Shown: positions 17,605 to 26,292, counted from the stretch's first letter. The stretch is DNA of 64,000 bases from JANSYL01 sp965229695 (GCA_965229695.1 OZ245921.1:620001-684000); one strand, 5' to 3'. Translations and numbers: made by a program. The notes: generated from the letters alone by a model not told the origin.

Positions 17605-19473
17605 ATGAGCGAGACAGGCACCATCCGCTTGACCGTGGCGCAAGCCATTGTTCGCTATCTGATGAACCAGTTCATCGAGATCGACGGGGTGGAAACCCGG
17701 ATCTGCGGCGGCGGGTTCGGGATTTTTGGCCATGGCAACGTGCCCTGTTTGGGCGAAGCGCTTTATCCCGTTCAGGATGATCTGCCGCTTTATCGCGGGC
17801 AGAATGAGCAAAGCATGGGCTTTGCCGCCGCCGCTTATGCAAAATACCACCTGCGTCGCCGTTTCATGTTCTGCACCGCCAGCGCGGGACCGGGCACTGC
17901 GAACCTGCTGACGGCCTCGGCGCTTGCGCATGCGAACCGACTGCCGATGCTGATGCTTTGCGGGGATACCTTCATCACCCGCCTGCCCGATCCGGTGCTG
18001 CAACAGTTGGAGCATTTCGGGAACCCAACGCTGGGTGTGAATGACGCGTTCAAGGCGGTGACGCGGTTTTGGGATCGCATCACCCATCCCGCCCAAATCA
18101 TCCAATCCCTGCCCGCTGCGCTGAACACCATGCTTGATCCCGCCGATTGCGGCCCGGCGTTCCTGGGCCTGCCGCAGGATGTGCAAGGCTGGGCCTATGA
18201 TTACCCCGAAAGCTTCTTTGCCAAGCGCGTGCATAAAATCCGCCGCCAAGCCCCGGATGCGGAGGAGGTTGTGGCTGCCGCCACGCTGTTGCGCGCGGCC
18301 AAGCGCCCGATGATCATCGCGGGCGGCGGCGTGCAGTATTCCGGCGCGGTGGCGGAGCTGACCGAATTTGCGGAACGCCACCAAATCCCCGTGGTCGAAA
18401 CCATTGCGGGTCGGGCGAATATGATCGCCACCCATGGGCTGAATATCGGCCCGCTTGGCGTCACCGGGTCCGACAGCGCCAATAGTATTGCCGAAGAGGC
18501 TGACGTGATCCTCTGCGTCGGTACGCGTTTGCAGGATTTCACCACCGGGTCTTGGACGGCCTTTGCCAAGAACGCCACGCTGATTGGCCTGAATGTTGGC
18601 CGACACGATGCGGCCAAGCATCTGTCGCAACCGGTTGTGGGCGACGCGAAGCTGGGGCTAGAGACGCTTGGGACGGCTCTAGGCGCCTACCAGTCGCCCG
18701 GCGATTGGACCGCCAAGGCCACGGCGGAACGTGCCAAATGGGATGCTTATGTGGCCGAAAACGTCGCCCATGGGAACCGCCCCAATTCCTACGCGCAAGC
18801 CATCGGCGTGGTGAACGACCTTTGCGATCCGCGTGACCGGGTGGTCGCCGCCGCCGGGGGGCTGCCGGCCGAGGTCACGGCCAATTGGCGCACGCTCGAC
18901 ATTGGCACGGTTGATGTCGAGTTCGGCTTTTCCTGCATGGGCTATGAGATCGCTGGCGGCTGGGGCGCGCGCATCGCGCAATCCGAGGGCGAACCGGATC
19001 AAGACACCGTGGTTTTCACCGGCGATGGCAGCTATCTGCTGATGAATTCCGACATCTATTCCTCGGTTCTGACGCAGAAAAAGCTGATCATCCTGGTGCT
19101 CGACAATGGCGGCTTTGCGGTGATCAACAAGCTGCAAAACAACACTGGCAATGAAAGCTTCAACAACCTGATTGCCGATTGCCCCACCGTGCCCGAAGCC
19201 TTCGCCGTCGATTTTGAGGCCCATGCCCGTGCCATGGGGGCCGAGGCCGTGACGGTCGCGAACCCGGCAGAACTGGGCGAGGCGTTCAAGCGCGCGAAGG
19301 CGGCGGACAAAACCTCGGTCATCGTGATGCAGGTCGACCCTTACGAAGGCTGGACAACCGAAGGCCACACCTGGTGGGAGGTCGGAACCGCTCAAGTCTC
19401 AGACAACCCGAATGTGCGGGAAAAGCATGTGGAATGGGAAAGCACCCGCGCCAAGCAACGGCAGGGCGTGTGA
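17605..19473 (+). CDS. iolD: 3D-(3,5/4)-trihydroxycyclohexane-1,2-dione acylhydrolase IolD
   Basis: Opens the cyclohexanedione ring to 5-deoxy-glucuronate using thiamine diphosphate. The 622-residue length fits IolD. The catalytic Glu is in LYRGQNEQSMGFAAAAYAK, and the ThDP/Mg motif runs from GDGSYLLMNSD to LDNGG. The ATG at 17605 follows a strong GGGGAGG site. Its stop overlaps the start of iolC (TGATG), indicating translational coupling. Operator copy 2 lies about 80-95 bp upstream. Confidence 0.96.
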   Translation: MSETGTIRLTVAQAIVRYLMNQFIEIDGVETRICGGGFGIFGHGNVPCLGEALYPVQDDLPLYRGQNEQSMGFAAAAYAKYHLRRRFMFCTASAGPGTANLLTASALAHANRLPMLMLCGDTFITRLPDPVLQQLEHFGNPTLGVNDAFKAVTRFWDRITHPAQIIQSLPAALNTMLDPADCGPAFLGLPQDVQGWAYDYPESFFAKRVHKIRRQAPDAEEVVAAATLLRAAKRPMIIAGGGVQYSGAVAELTEFAERHQIPVVETIAGRANMIATHGLNIGPLGVTGSDSANSIAEEADVILCVGTRLQDFTTGSWTAFAKNATLIGLNVGRHDAAKHLSQPVVGDAKLGLETLGTALGAYQSPGDWTAKATAERAKWDAYVAENVAHGNRPNSYAQAIGVVNDLCDPRDRVVAAAGGLPAEVTANWRTLDIGTVDVEFGFSCMGYEIAGGWGARIAQSEGEPDQDTVVFTGDGSYLLMNSDIYSSVLTQKKLIILVLDNGGFAVINKLQNNTGNESFNNLIADCPTVPEAFAVDFEAHARAMGAEAVTVANPAELGEAFKRAKAADKTSVIVMQVDPYEGWTTEGHTWWEVGTAQVSDNPNVREKHVEWESTRAKQRQGV

Positions 19474-20456
19474 TGGCGGGGGACCGACTTCAAGGCATTC
19501 GCGACGGGCGCTTTATCGTTGTCGGACGGGTTGGCATGGACCTATCCCCCGATGATCGCGCCCGCACCGAAGAGGCCGCGACCATGATGGTCGCCATGGG
19601 CGGGTCCAGCGCCAATATCGCCGTGGGTCTGGTAAAGCTGGGCCTACAAGCCGATCTGGCCACCTGCGTGTCAGACGACGCCATCGGGCGTTATTGCCTG
19701 AACCAGCTTGATGGGTATGGCGTGGGCCGCGCTCATGTGCGGACGATCCAGGGCGAAGAGCGCACCTCGCTGGCGATTTACGAAACGCGGGTCGAAGAAC
19801 ATCAATCGGTGATCTATCGCAACAATGCGGCTGATTTTCAGTTCTCCGTCGAAGACGCGGAAAACATTGATTATTCACGCTTCTCGGCCCTGATCACCGC
19901 AGGCACGGTCTTTGCCGCCGAACCCTCGCGAAGTGCCGCGTTCCGGGCGTTCGACTTGGCGCGGGCGGCGGGGTTGCCGATCATTTTCGACATCGATTAT
20001 CGGCCCTATTCCTGGCCCTCACCCGAGGTGGCCGCCGAGGTGCTTTCGCGCGCCGGGGCGCTGTCAGATGTGATCGTCGGCAATGACGAAGAGTTTGGCT
20101 TCATGGCCGGTGACATCGCGAAAGGTTTGGACAAAGCGCGCGACTTGGCCGCCAGTTCCGCCGCGATCGTTGTCTACAAAAAAGGGCCAGAGGGGGCCGT
20201 GACCTTTGCTGATGGGGCCGAATTGGCCACCGGTATTTTCCCGGTCGAGGCGGTGAAACCCACCGGCGCGGGCGACAGCTTCATGGCCGGTTTTTTGGCC
20301 ACCCTGTCCGAAGACCGCCCGTTGAAAGAGGCGGTTCTGCGCGGTTCGGCTTGCGCCTCCATCGTGGTGGCGCAGCCCGGATGCGCCCCCGCCATGCCCG
20401 ACACTGCCGCGCTGGAAGCCTTTTTGTCCGACCATCCCGGCCCCACCGCGGCCTGA
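19473..20456 (+). CDS. iolC: 5-dehydro-2-deoxygluconokinase IolC
   Basis: Phosphorylates 2-deoxy-5-keto-gluconate. A 327-residue PfkB/ribokinase-type kinase with the GGSSANIAVGLVKLG N-terminal motif and the catalytic GAGDSF motif in KPTGAGDSFMAGFL. The start is the ATG overlapping the iolD stop; the frame is open 33 codons upstream inside iolD. Some rhizobial IolC proteins carry a C-terminal DUF2090 aldolase domain; this one ends after the kinase, which fits with a separate IolJ-like gene downstream. Confidence 0.94.
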   Translation: MAGDRLQGIRDGRFIVVGRVGMDLSPDDRARTEEAATMMVAMGGSSANIAVGLVKLGLQADLATCVSDDAIGRYCLNQLDGYGVGRAHVRTIQGEERTSLAIYETRVEEHQSVIYRNNAADFQFSVEDAENIDYSRFSALITAGTVFAAEPSRSAAFRAFDLARAAGLPIIFDIDYRPYSWPSPEVAAEVLSRAGALSDVIVGNDEEFGFMAGDIAKGLDKARDLAASSAAIVVYKKGPEGAVTFADGAELATGIFPVEAVKPTGAGDSFMAGFLATLSEDRPLKEAVLRGSACASIVVAQPGCAPAMPDTAALEAFLSDHPGPTAA

Positions 20457-20469
20457 AAGGAACAGACCC

Positions 20470-21327
20470 ATGCATATCGCGCCCTTTGACAATCAGAACA
20501 AAGCCATCGTCGATGTCGATGACGCGCATGTGCCGCTGACCTATTTCAACATCGTGAAGCTAAAGGCGGGCGAAAGCTTCGACTATCGGCTGGCGGGCTA
20601 TGAAACCTGCGTGGTGCCCGCAACCGGAACCGTGACGGTCGAAACCGGAGGGCAGACCTATAAGGATATCGGCAATCGCGGCGCGGATGTCTGGGATGGT
20701 GAGCCCGAGGGGGTTTATGTGCCCACCGATATGGGCTGCCGGATCACCGCGCAGACCGACACAGAAACCTTTATCGCCGGGGCCAAATTCGCCGAGACGC
20801 TAAAGCCTTTCGCCGTGCGCAGCCATGAGTTGGACCTTGTGCAGTACGGCTCGGACGACACAAAAACCCACCGCAAAATCAAACACATCCTGGGGGCTGG
20901 GCACCATGACCGGGTGGGCCGGTTGCTGGTCAGCGAGCTGTTCACGGTTGGCGCGGGTGGCTGGTCGGGCTTCCCAAGCCATAAGCATGACACGGACCGA
21001 CGGGACGGCCCCGGGGGGGAAATGAAAGAAACACGGCATGACGAATGCTATAATTTCCGCTTCAAGCCCAATTACGGTTCGGGCCTGCAGATGCTGCAAC
21101 GGGTCGATAATGAGCCGGGGGATGCCTATCACATTGTCGATGGCTCAACGGTGCTGATCGACAAGGGTTATCACCCCTGCTGCGCTTTACCGGGGTATGA
21201 GATGTATTATTTCACCATTCTGGGCGGGCTGAGCCAGCGCAGCCTGAAACAGTATTTCCAGCCGACCCATGAGGAACAGCTGCACACCATCCCTGGGATC
21301 ATGGATATGGTGGCAAAGTTCAAATGA
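20470..21327 (+). CDS. divergent IolB-like bicupin (5-deoxy-glucuronate isomerase paralogue)
   Basis: A 285-residue KduI/IolB-family protein. It keeps the family core (RLLVSELFTVGAGGWSGFPSHKHD, YNFRFKPNYGSGLQM, VLIDKGYHPCCALPGYEMYYF) but differs strongly from the canonical IolB at 8104-8898. An insert with acidic and Gly residues (RRDGPGGEMKETRHDE) sits between the metal His pair and the next strand. It lies 13 bp after iolC and before the IolJ-like gene, in the place where iolB would be expected. It may act on a different isomer-derived uronate or be redundant. Confidence 0.8.
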   Translation: MHIAPFDNQNKAIVDVDDAHVPLTYFNIVKLKAGESFDYRLAGYETCVVPATGTVTVETGGQTYKDIGNRGADVWDGEPEGVYVPTDMGCRITAQTDTETFIAGAKFAETLKPFAVRSHELDLVQYGSDDTKTHRKIKHILGAGHHDRVGRLLVSELFTVGAGGWSGFPSHKHDTDRRDGPGGEMKETRHDECYNFRFKPNYGSGLQMLQRVDNEPGDAYHIVDGSTVLIDKGYHPCCALPGYEMYYFTILGGLSQRSLKQYFQPTHEEQLHTIPGIMDMVAKFK

Positions 21328-21348
21328 AGCGGGTTGCGAAGGTGCCCC

Positions 21349-21393
21349 GCCCGGCGGCATGCCGGGCCGGGCCAACCCGCCCCCATGGGGCGG
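21349..21393. repeat. two GC-rich hairpins in an intra-operon gap
   Basis: GCCCGGC-ggcat-GCCGGGC (21349-21367) is followed by CCGCCCC-cat-GGGGCGG (21377-21393). Both are perfect 7-bp stems in the 121-bp gap between the IolB paralogue and the IolJ-like gene. No T-run follows on the plus strand. They may stabilise mRNA or be a REP-like element. Confidence 0.6.
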
Positions 21394-21448
21394 CGCAACC
21401 GCACCACCCCGCAGGCCAGCGCAGCCCTTACCGCGAAAGACCGAGCTT

Positions 21449-22288
21449 ATGACACTGGCAACCCTGCGCGATGTCCTGCAACCCGCCCTGCGCGATGGCT
21501 ATGCCGTGCCCGGCCTCGTCTGCCTGGGCTGGGAGGATATGCGCGCCTATGTGATGGCGGCAGAAGCCGAACGCGCGCCGGTGATCCTGCAGGCTGGCCC
21601 CTCCTGCCGCGAGCACACGCCCCTGCCCGTTCTGGGCAAGATGTTCCGGCATCTGGCCGAAAGCGTTTCGGTCCCCGTGGTGGCGCATCTGGATCATGGC
21701 TACACGTTGGAGGAATGCCGCGACGCGTTGGAAAGCGGCTTTACCTCGCTGATGTTCGACGGCTCACGCAAACCGCTTGCCGAAAACATCGCCGAGACCA
21801 AAGCGATCGCCGAGATGGCCCATACGGCAGGCATCTCATGCGAGGGTGAAATCGGCTTTGTCGGCTATTCGGGGGGGGAATCTTCCGCCGGAACCGACCC
21901 GCAAGAAGCGGCCCAGTTCGCGGCAGAGACTGGTGTGGACGCGATGGCCATTTCGGTTGGAAATGTACATCTACAGCAAGATAAGGAAGGCGGGTTGGAC
22001 GAGCCGCGCATCCGCGCAATCGAGGCGCAAATCAGGGTTCCTTTGGTGATCCATGGCGGATCAGGCGTGCCTGTTGCGCAGCGGGGGCATCTGGCCGCGA
22101 CATCGCAAATCTGCAAGTTCAATATCGGCACCGAGCTGCGCATGGCCTTTGGTGCCGCGCTGCGCGAGGCCGTAAATCGTGACCCGGAACGCTTTGACCG
22201 GGTGCAAATCCTGAAAGACACCCATGACCCTGTGGTCGAAGCCGCGCGCGCGGTCATTCGCGGGGTCGGCGCGGCGGGGAGAGCCTGA
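21449..22288 (+). CDS. iolJ: class II fructose-bisphosphate aldolase family, IolJ-like
   Basis: A 279-residue zinc aldolase that, from context, should cleave 6-phospho-5-dehydro-2-deoxy-gluconate into DHAP and malonate semialdehyde. Class II motifs are present: VVAHLDHGY (catalytic Asp and zinc His), EGEIGFVGYSGGE (Glu), SVGNVH (zinc His), LVIHGGSGVP (zinc His) and FNIGTE (phosphate site). The ATG at 21449 was chosen as the first Met of the conserved region; the frame is open back to 21269. Tagatose- or fructose-bisphosphate aldolase is the alternative, less likely in this neighbourhood. Confidence 0.85.
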   Translation: MTLATLRDVLQPALRDGYAVPGLVCLGWEDMRAYVMAAEAERAPVILQAGPSCREHTPLPVLGKMFRHLAESVSVPVVAHLDHGYTLEECRDALESGFTSLMFDGSRKPLAENIAETKAIAEMAHTAGISCEGEIGFVGYSGGESSAGTDPQEAAQFAAETGVDAMAISVGNVHLQQDKEGGLDEPRIRAIEAQIRVPLVIHGGSGVPVAQRGHLAATSQICKFNIGTELRMAFGAALREAVNRDPERFDRVQILKDTHDPVVEAARAVIRGVGAAGRA

Positions 22289-22289
22289 G

Positions 22290-23282
22290 ATGTTACGGAT
22301 CGGATTACTGGGCTGCGGCCGCATCGGGCAGGTCCATGCGCGCAGCGTGAAAGGATTGGACGCAGCCCAGATCACGGCGGTCGCGGATGCCATGCCCGCC
22401 GCAGCCGAGGCGCTTGCAGGCGAGACCGGGGCCGAGGTTCGGGATGTGGACGCAATCCTGACCTCAGACGATGTGGATGCGGTGATCATCGGCACCCCGA
22501 CCGACAGCCATTTCGATCAGATCCATGGCGCTGCCGAAAACGGCAAGGCGATTTTCTGTGAAAAACCCATCGATATGTCGGTCGATAATATCCGCGCCTG
22601 CCAGGCCGCTGTCGACAAGGCCGGTGTGGCCTTCATGACCGGATTCAACCGGCGCTTCGATCCGAATTTCGCCGCCCTGCGGGCCCAGATCAGGGCGGGC
22701 GTGATCGGTGATGTGGAGCTTGTCACCATCACCTCGCGCGATCCGGCGCCGCCGCCGATTTCGTATATCACCCGTTCCGGCGGGCTCTTCCGTGATATGA
22801 TGATCCATGATTTCGACATGGCGCGGTTTTTGATGGGCGAGGAGTTTGTGCGGCTTCACGCGGTTGGATCTTCTCTGGTCGATCCCGAGATCGGCAAGGC
22901 GGGCGATGTGGACACGGCGGCCGTGATCCTGACCACCGCGTCGGGCCGGATTTGCCAAATCTCAAACTCGCGCCGCGCGGCCTATGGCTATGATCAACGC
23001 ATTGAAGTGCATGGGCAAACCGGCATGTTGCGGGCGGAAAACATCCTGGAAACCAGTGTCGAACATGCCAGCGCCGCGGGTTTTGCGCGCCCACCGGCGC
23101 AGCATTTCTTCCTGGAACGGTATGAGGCGGCGTATCTGGCCGAAATGCAGGCCTTTATTAAGGTCGCAACCGGTCAGGCCCCAGCCGATCCGGGGATCGA
23201 AGACGGGCTGAGGGCGCAGATCATGGCTGATGCGGCCTCCGAGGCGCGCGAAAGCGAGCAGCCGGTCAGCCTAACTGTCTGA
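22290..23282 (+). CDS. iolG: inositol 2-dehydrogenase IolG
   Basis: A 330-residue Gfo/Idh/MocA enzyme that oxidises myo-inositol to 2-keto-myo-inositol with NAD. It has the Rossmann motif GLLGCGRIGQVHA, EKPIDMS, GFNRRFDPNF and the catalytic segment FRDMMIHDFDMARFLMGEE, all as in typical IolG. Of the three MocA-type enzymes in this window this is the closest to IolG. Start ATG at 22290 is 1 bp after the iolJ stop. The 3' end overlaps a minus-strand frame by 12 bp. Confidence 0.9.
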   Translation: MLRIGLLGCGRIGQVHARSVKGLDAAQITAVADAMPAAAEALAGETGAEVRDVDAILTSDDVDAVIIGTPTDSHFDQIHGAAENGKAIFCEKPIDMSVDNIRACQAAVDKAGVAFMTGFNRRFDPNFAALRAQIRAGVIGDVELVTITSRDPAPPPISYITRSGGLFRDMMIHDFDMARFLMGEEFVRLHAVGSSLVDPEIGKAGDVDTAAVILTTASGRICQISNSRRAAYGYDQRIEVHGQTGMLRAENILETSVEHASAAGFARPPAQHFFLERYEAAYLAEMQAFIKVATGQAPADPGIEDGLRAQIMADAASEARESEQPVSLTV

Positions 23283-23553
23283 GCCGTCGCCCGCATCTTC
23301 TTCATCGCTGGGTCGGTAGGTCACGATCAATTGCCAGGCCAGGAAGCCGCCTATGGCAGCGAAAAGATAGGCCCAGATCGTGTTGCCATTGCTGTATTCG
23401 AAAGACGCCCAGCCAAAGGTAAAGCCCACCAACAGATAGCGCCGCCAGGCGGGTCGGAAAAACACAGAGCGCGGCAACGGGAACAAGCACCTTTGCCTGG
23501 GGCGTCGCCGCCACCCACAGCACGCCACGTAATGCATATTTCCACATGGACAT
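23271..23553 (-). pseudogene. small membrane protein gene with an apparent +1 frameshift
   Basis: Two overlapping frames together make one plausible small membrane protein. The first begins at 23553 (MSMWKYALRGVLWVAATPQ, then VPVAALCVF). The second continues with RPAWRRYLLVGFTFGWASF, then an IWAYLFAAIGGFLAWQLIV helix and an acidic tail to the stop at 23271. Removing one base from the A5 run at 23458-23462 (T5 on the coding strand) would join them into about 93 residues with two or three membrane helices. It could be a true mutation, an assembly error or slippage. The 3' end overlaps iolG by 12 bp. Confidence 0.55.
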
Positions 23554-23585
23554 GAGAGCCCGCCCGTGGGAGGCTTCGACCCGAT

Positions 23586-23775
23586 GGTGTCGGCCCTTCA
23601 GGGGTCGGCTGAAAAGGGAACGCGGTGCGCTGGGTAGATCAACCCAGCAATGCCGCGGCTGCCCCCGCAACTGTAAGCGGCGAGCGCGGCTGGAACACGC
23701 CACTGGACCCGGAATTGGGTTCGGGAAGGCCCAGCCAAAGCGATGACCCGCAAGCCAGGAGACCTGCCATCTTCG
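23586..23775 (+). promoter_or_regulatory. cobalamin (B12) riboswitch
   Basis: The conserved AdoCbl riboswitch blocks appear in order: AAAAGGGAACGCGGTG (from 23612), AATGCCGCGGCTGCCCCCGC then AACTGTAAGCGG (23648-23680), CCACTG (23700-23705), GGGAAGGC (23723-23730), and the B12 box core GATGACCCGCAAGCCAGGAG then ACCTGCC (23742-23768). Past the B12 box a GC-rich region (GGGCGGGGTGCCCCGG) abuts the GGAGGA ribosome-binding site at 23805-23810. This points to B12-dependent repression of translation of the gene at 23819. Confidence 0.93.
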
Positions 23776-23818
23776 ACAACCCAGAAACCCGGGCGGGGTG
23801 CCCCGGAGGAGAAAAGAG

Positions 23819-24202
23819 ATGTGTGAAACAGACCTGATGCCTTCGCCTTATGGCCACCCGCCCCTTGCGCGCGGAGGGCGCCATGGCAACCGACACATCA
23901 TACTCAAACCTGATCTCAACCTTATGCCGCAAAACCGGACGACGCTGCCCAGCCGCGATGCGGTGGATGGATGCCCCTTAGCCTGCGCGGCGCTGGCCAA
24001 GCTGTCGGCCAGCGGTGTCGCCGTCTTTTGCGGTGTCGATCCGGATGCCGACCTGACCGCGCTTGAAGGGTTCGCCCAACGCGTGTTTGGCGATGAGATG
24101 GGCCATGGCCCCGCATTGCCGACAGAGCCGCCGCTGGCCATGGTCTTATCACCCAATGCGGAACCCCAACGGCGGTTGGAACCCCCTGCCCGGCTTTGCT
24201 GA
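23819..24202 (+). CDS. unrecognised small protein under cobalamin riboswitch control
   Basis: A 127-residue protein whose start is fixed by GGAGGA at 23805-23810, 8 bp upstream of the ATG (MCETDLMPSPYG). I do not recognise it with confidence. The first 45 residues are basic and low in complexity. The second half (DGCPLACAALAKLSASGVAVFCGVDPDADLTALEGFA-type segment) has two closely spaced Cys and faintly resembles the C-terminal part of DUF1636 metal-binding proteins, which often occur near cobalamin genes. No transmembrane helix is evident. It is the only gene between the riboswitch and the convergent serine hydrolase gene. Confidence 0.65.
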   Translation: MCETDLMPSPYGHPPLARGGRHGNRHIILKPDLNLMPQNRTTLPSRDAVDGCPLACAALAKLSASGVAVFCGVDPDADLTALEGFAQRVFGDEMGHGPALPTEPPLAMVLSPNAEPQRRLEPPARLC

Positions 24203-24216
24203 AGCGGCACGCGCGG

Positions 24217-25422
24217 TCAGTTGAACCCTGCATCGAAACTGGCCGCAATCGCCCGGAAAACCGCGACGGTTTCATGATCTCGGGTGTCGAAATCATAATC
24301 GGCGCTGGTTTTCACAATCACCACTTGGCGCGCGCGGTCGACATAAATGTACTGCCCCCAAATCCCAATGGCCAAGAACTCATCTTGCGGCTCTTCGGGC
24401 ACCCACCAGTGATAAGCATACCCAAAGCTCCAAAACGACGCCGGGTTGTCACCGGGCTGCAAATGCGGGGCGTTTGGCGTGGTCGAGGCCGCAACCCATT
24501 GGGCAGGAACAATTTGTTCACCCGCGCGCGTACCACCATCTAAGAAAAGCTGACCGAACCGGCCATAATCGCGCAGCGTGGCGTTCAGGCAGCAAAACGG
24601 CAACACCGGGCCCGCACGCCCCGTGCTCCAATAAGCATCTTGTTCCGCCCCCATCGGGGCCCAAAGCCGCGTCGATAGGTAGGCTTCGTTCGGCATCCCG
24701 GTCGCCGCCTCCAGCATAAGGCCCAGGGCGATGCTGTCGGAACTGATATAGTCATTATAGGTGCCGGGGTCGCGGGCGCGTTCCAGGCCGGATAGGATAT
24801 CCAACATCGGTGCACCTGCGGCGAGGCTATAGAACAACCGGTTCACGTCTGATCCAAGGTTGTTGTAATCCTCATCAAAAGCCACGCCCGACGACATTGT
24901 TAGCGCTTCTTCGATGGTCACGCCCTCATAGCCCGAGCCGCGCAGCGCGGGCAGGTAGTGATCCAGCCGATCCTCAAGACTATCAATGTGCCCCTCTTCC
25001 ACCGCGATACCGATCAGGGCCGAAAGAACCGATTTCGCCACCGACCAAGAGGTGAAGCGCGAGGTCTCATCCGCACCCAGGAAATAAGCCTCATGGGTGA
25101 TGGCCCCGCCCTGCAGGACCAATAAGCCGGTTGTGGTGCTGTCGGTCAGGAACGCGTCAAGGTCACGGGTTTCGCCTCCAAATTGATAGGTGTCGGGCAA
25201 GGGCTGTGCAGCGCTTGGAAGCGTCCAGACCTGATCACCCGCTGTGATCGGGCGCGCGGGGAACACCTGATCCATCGCACGGAAGTTTTCGACGCGGTTG
25301 GCTTCGGAAAACAGGGTGATCCCGGCCCAATAGGGCGAATTGCGCAGCCAAATATACCCACCAGCCCCCGCCAAGGTTAATGACAGAACAGCCCCGATTG
25401 CCAGTTTGCCCCAGAGACGCAT
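24217..25422 (-). CDS. serine hydrolase of the beta-lactamase / class C family
   Basis: A 401-residue exported or membrane-anchored hydrolase. An N-terminal hydrophobic segment (LAIGAVLSLTLAGAGGYIWL) is followed by the SxxK motif in TSWSVAKSVLSALIG (Ser127, Lys130) and a Tyr-containing motif in GTYNDYISSDS. The layout resembles 6-aminohexanoate-dimer hydrolase and EstB-like esterases more than true beta-lactamases. AGGAGA precedes the ATG at 25422. It is divergent from the LytTR gene. Substrate unknown. Confidence 0.85.
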   Translation of the reverse strand: MRLWGKLAIGAVLSLTLAGAGGYIWLRNSPYWAGITLFSEANRVENFRAMDQVFPARPITAGDQVWTLPSAAQPLPDTYQFGGETRDLDAFLTDSTTTGLLVLQGGAITHEAYFLGADETSRFTSWSVAKSVLSALIGIAVEEGHIDSLEDRLDHYLPALRGSGYEGVTIEEALTMSSGVAFDEDYNNLGSDVNRLFYSLAAGAPMLDILSGLERARDPGTYNDYISSDSIALGLMLEAATGMPNEAYLSTRLWAPMGAEQDAYWSTGRAGPVLPFCCLNATLRDYGRFGQLFLDGGTRAGEQIVPAQWVAASTTPNAPHLQPGDNPASFWSFGYAYHWWVPEEPQDEFLAIGIWGQYIYVDRARQVVIVKTSADYDFDTRDHETVAVFRAIAASFDAGFN

Positions 25423-25497
25423 CGCCTATTCTCCTGCGCTTTTGCTTCACTCGCGCGCGCGATAAACTCGGCCCATCGTCAAGGAAACCAGAGAGAC

Positions 25498-26292
25498 GTG
25501 AACGACATGGGCAATGTCGCCAACGACAGGGCTTGGGCCACGGCATGGGCCGAGACCCGCGCCTTGAGCCGTGACTGGCAAACCTGGGTTGGCCTGGGAG
25601 GCGTGGCGATGGTGCTGGGTCTTATTGGGCCTTTCGACACCTATGGGCAGATGCCCCGATTGCCGCGGCTGGCCTATTGGGCGGTGCTGACGGTTTCGAC
25701 CTTTTGGATCGGGTATTTCACCTCGGCCACCATCGCGACCTGGGCTGAGACCCGCGGCCTGACACCCTGGGCGTCGATCGTGGCCGGAGGGGTCGTCGCC
25801 AGCCTACCGATTGCGATCTGGGTTGCGGCGTTACATGTGCTGGTACTGGGCCAAACCTTTTGGTCCGAGCTGTCGCGGCTTTGGCCCTATATCCTGGTCA
25901 TCGCGCCTTTGATCGGGCTGGTGTTTGATCTGGCAGAACGACGTAACGCGCCGCAACTTACCGCCAGCAAGCCCACCCAAATGCCGGATTGGGTGGCGCA
26001 GCTGCCCAGCGATATCGGTCGCGATTTGATCCTTCTGCAAGCGCAAGATCACTATGTGCGGGCCGAAACCGCGCGGGGCGAAACGCTGATCCGTGCCTCG
26101 CTTGGGCAGGCGGCGGAAGCGCTTGGCGATTATGGGCTGCGCGTGCACCGATCCTGGTGGGTCGCGCGCCATTGCATTGCCGCGCAACGCTATCGCGGCT
26201 CAGCGCCGGTTTTGGTCTTGAAAACCGGGCAAGAGGTTCCTGTTGGGCGGGCCTATCGCCCGGCCGTCAAAGCAGCGCTTAGGGGCGGATAG
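25498..26292 (+). CDS. LytTR-domain DNA-binding membrane protein
   Basis: A 264-residue protein with about four N-terminal membrane helices (residues 25-145) and a C-terminal LytTR DNA-binding domain (about residues 165-260: LPSDIGRDLILLQAQDHYVRAET, LRVHRSWWVARHCI, VPVGRAYRPAVKAAL). There is no receiver domain, so the membrane part probably senses a signal directly. GTG at 25498 is the farthest start; ATG at 25507 is equally possible. It is transcribed away from the serine hydrolase gene across a 75-bp shared promoter region, so it may regulate that gene. Confidence 0.85.
   Translation: MNDMGNVANDRAWATAWAETRALSRDWQTWVGLGGVAMVLGLIGPFDTYGQMPRLPRLAYWAVLTVSTFWIGYFTSATIATWAETRGLTPWASIVAGGVVASLPIAIWVAALHVLVLGQTFWSELSRLWPYILVIAPLIGLVFDLAERRNAPQLTASKPTQMPDWVAQLPSDIGRDLILLQAQDHYVRAETARGETLIRASLGQAAEALGDYGLRVHRSWWVARHCIAAQRYRGSAPVLVLKTGQEVPVGRAYRPAVKAALRGG

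Noticed and set aside
17482..18630. Upstream extension of the 16366 dehydrogenase reading frame
   Set aside because: It lies antisense to iolD and contains no MocA-family sequence; a good start with GGGGAGGG is at 17481.
18628..18637. CAACCGGTTG inside iolD, the core of the LacI-type operator
   Set aside because: Only the central 10 bp match, it is within coding sequence (Gln-Pro-Val region) and the outer bases differ. An auxiliary operator is possible but not supported.
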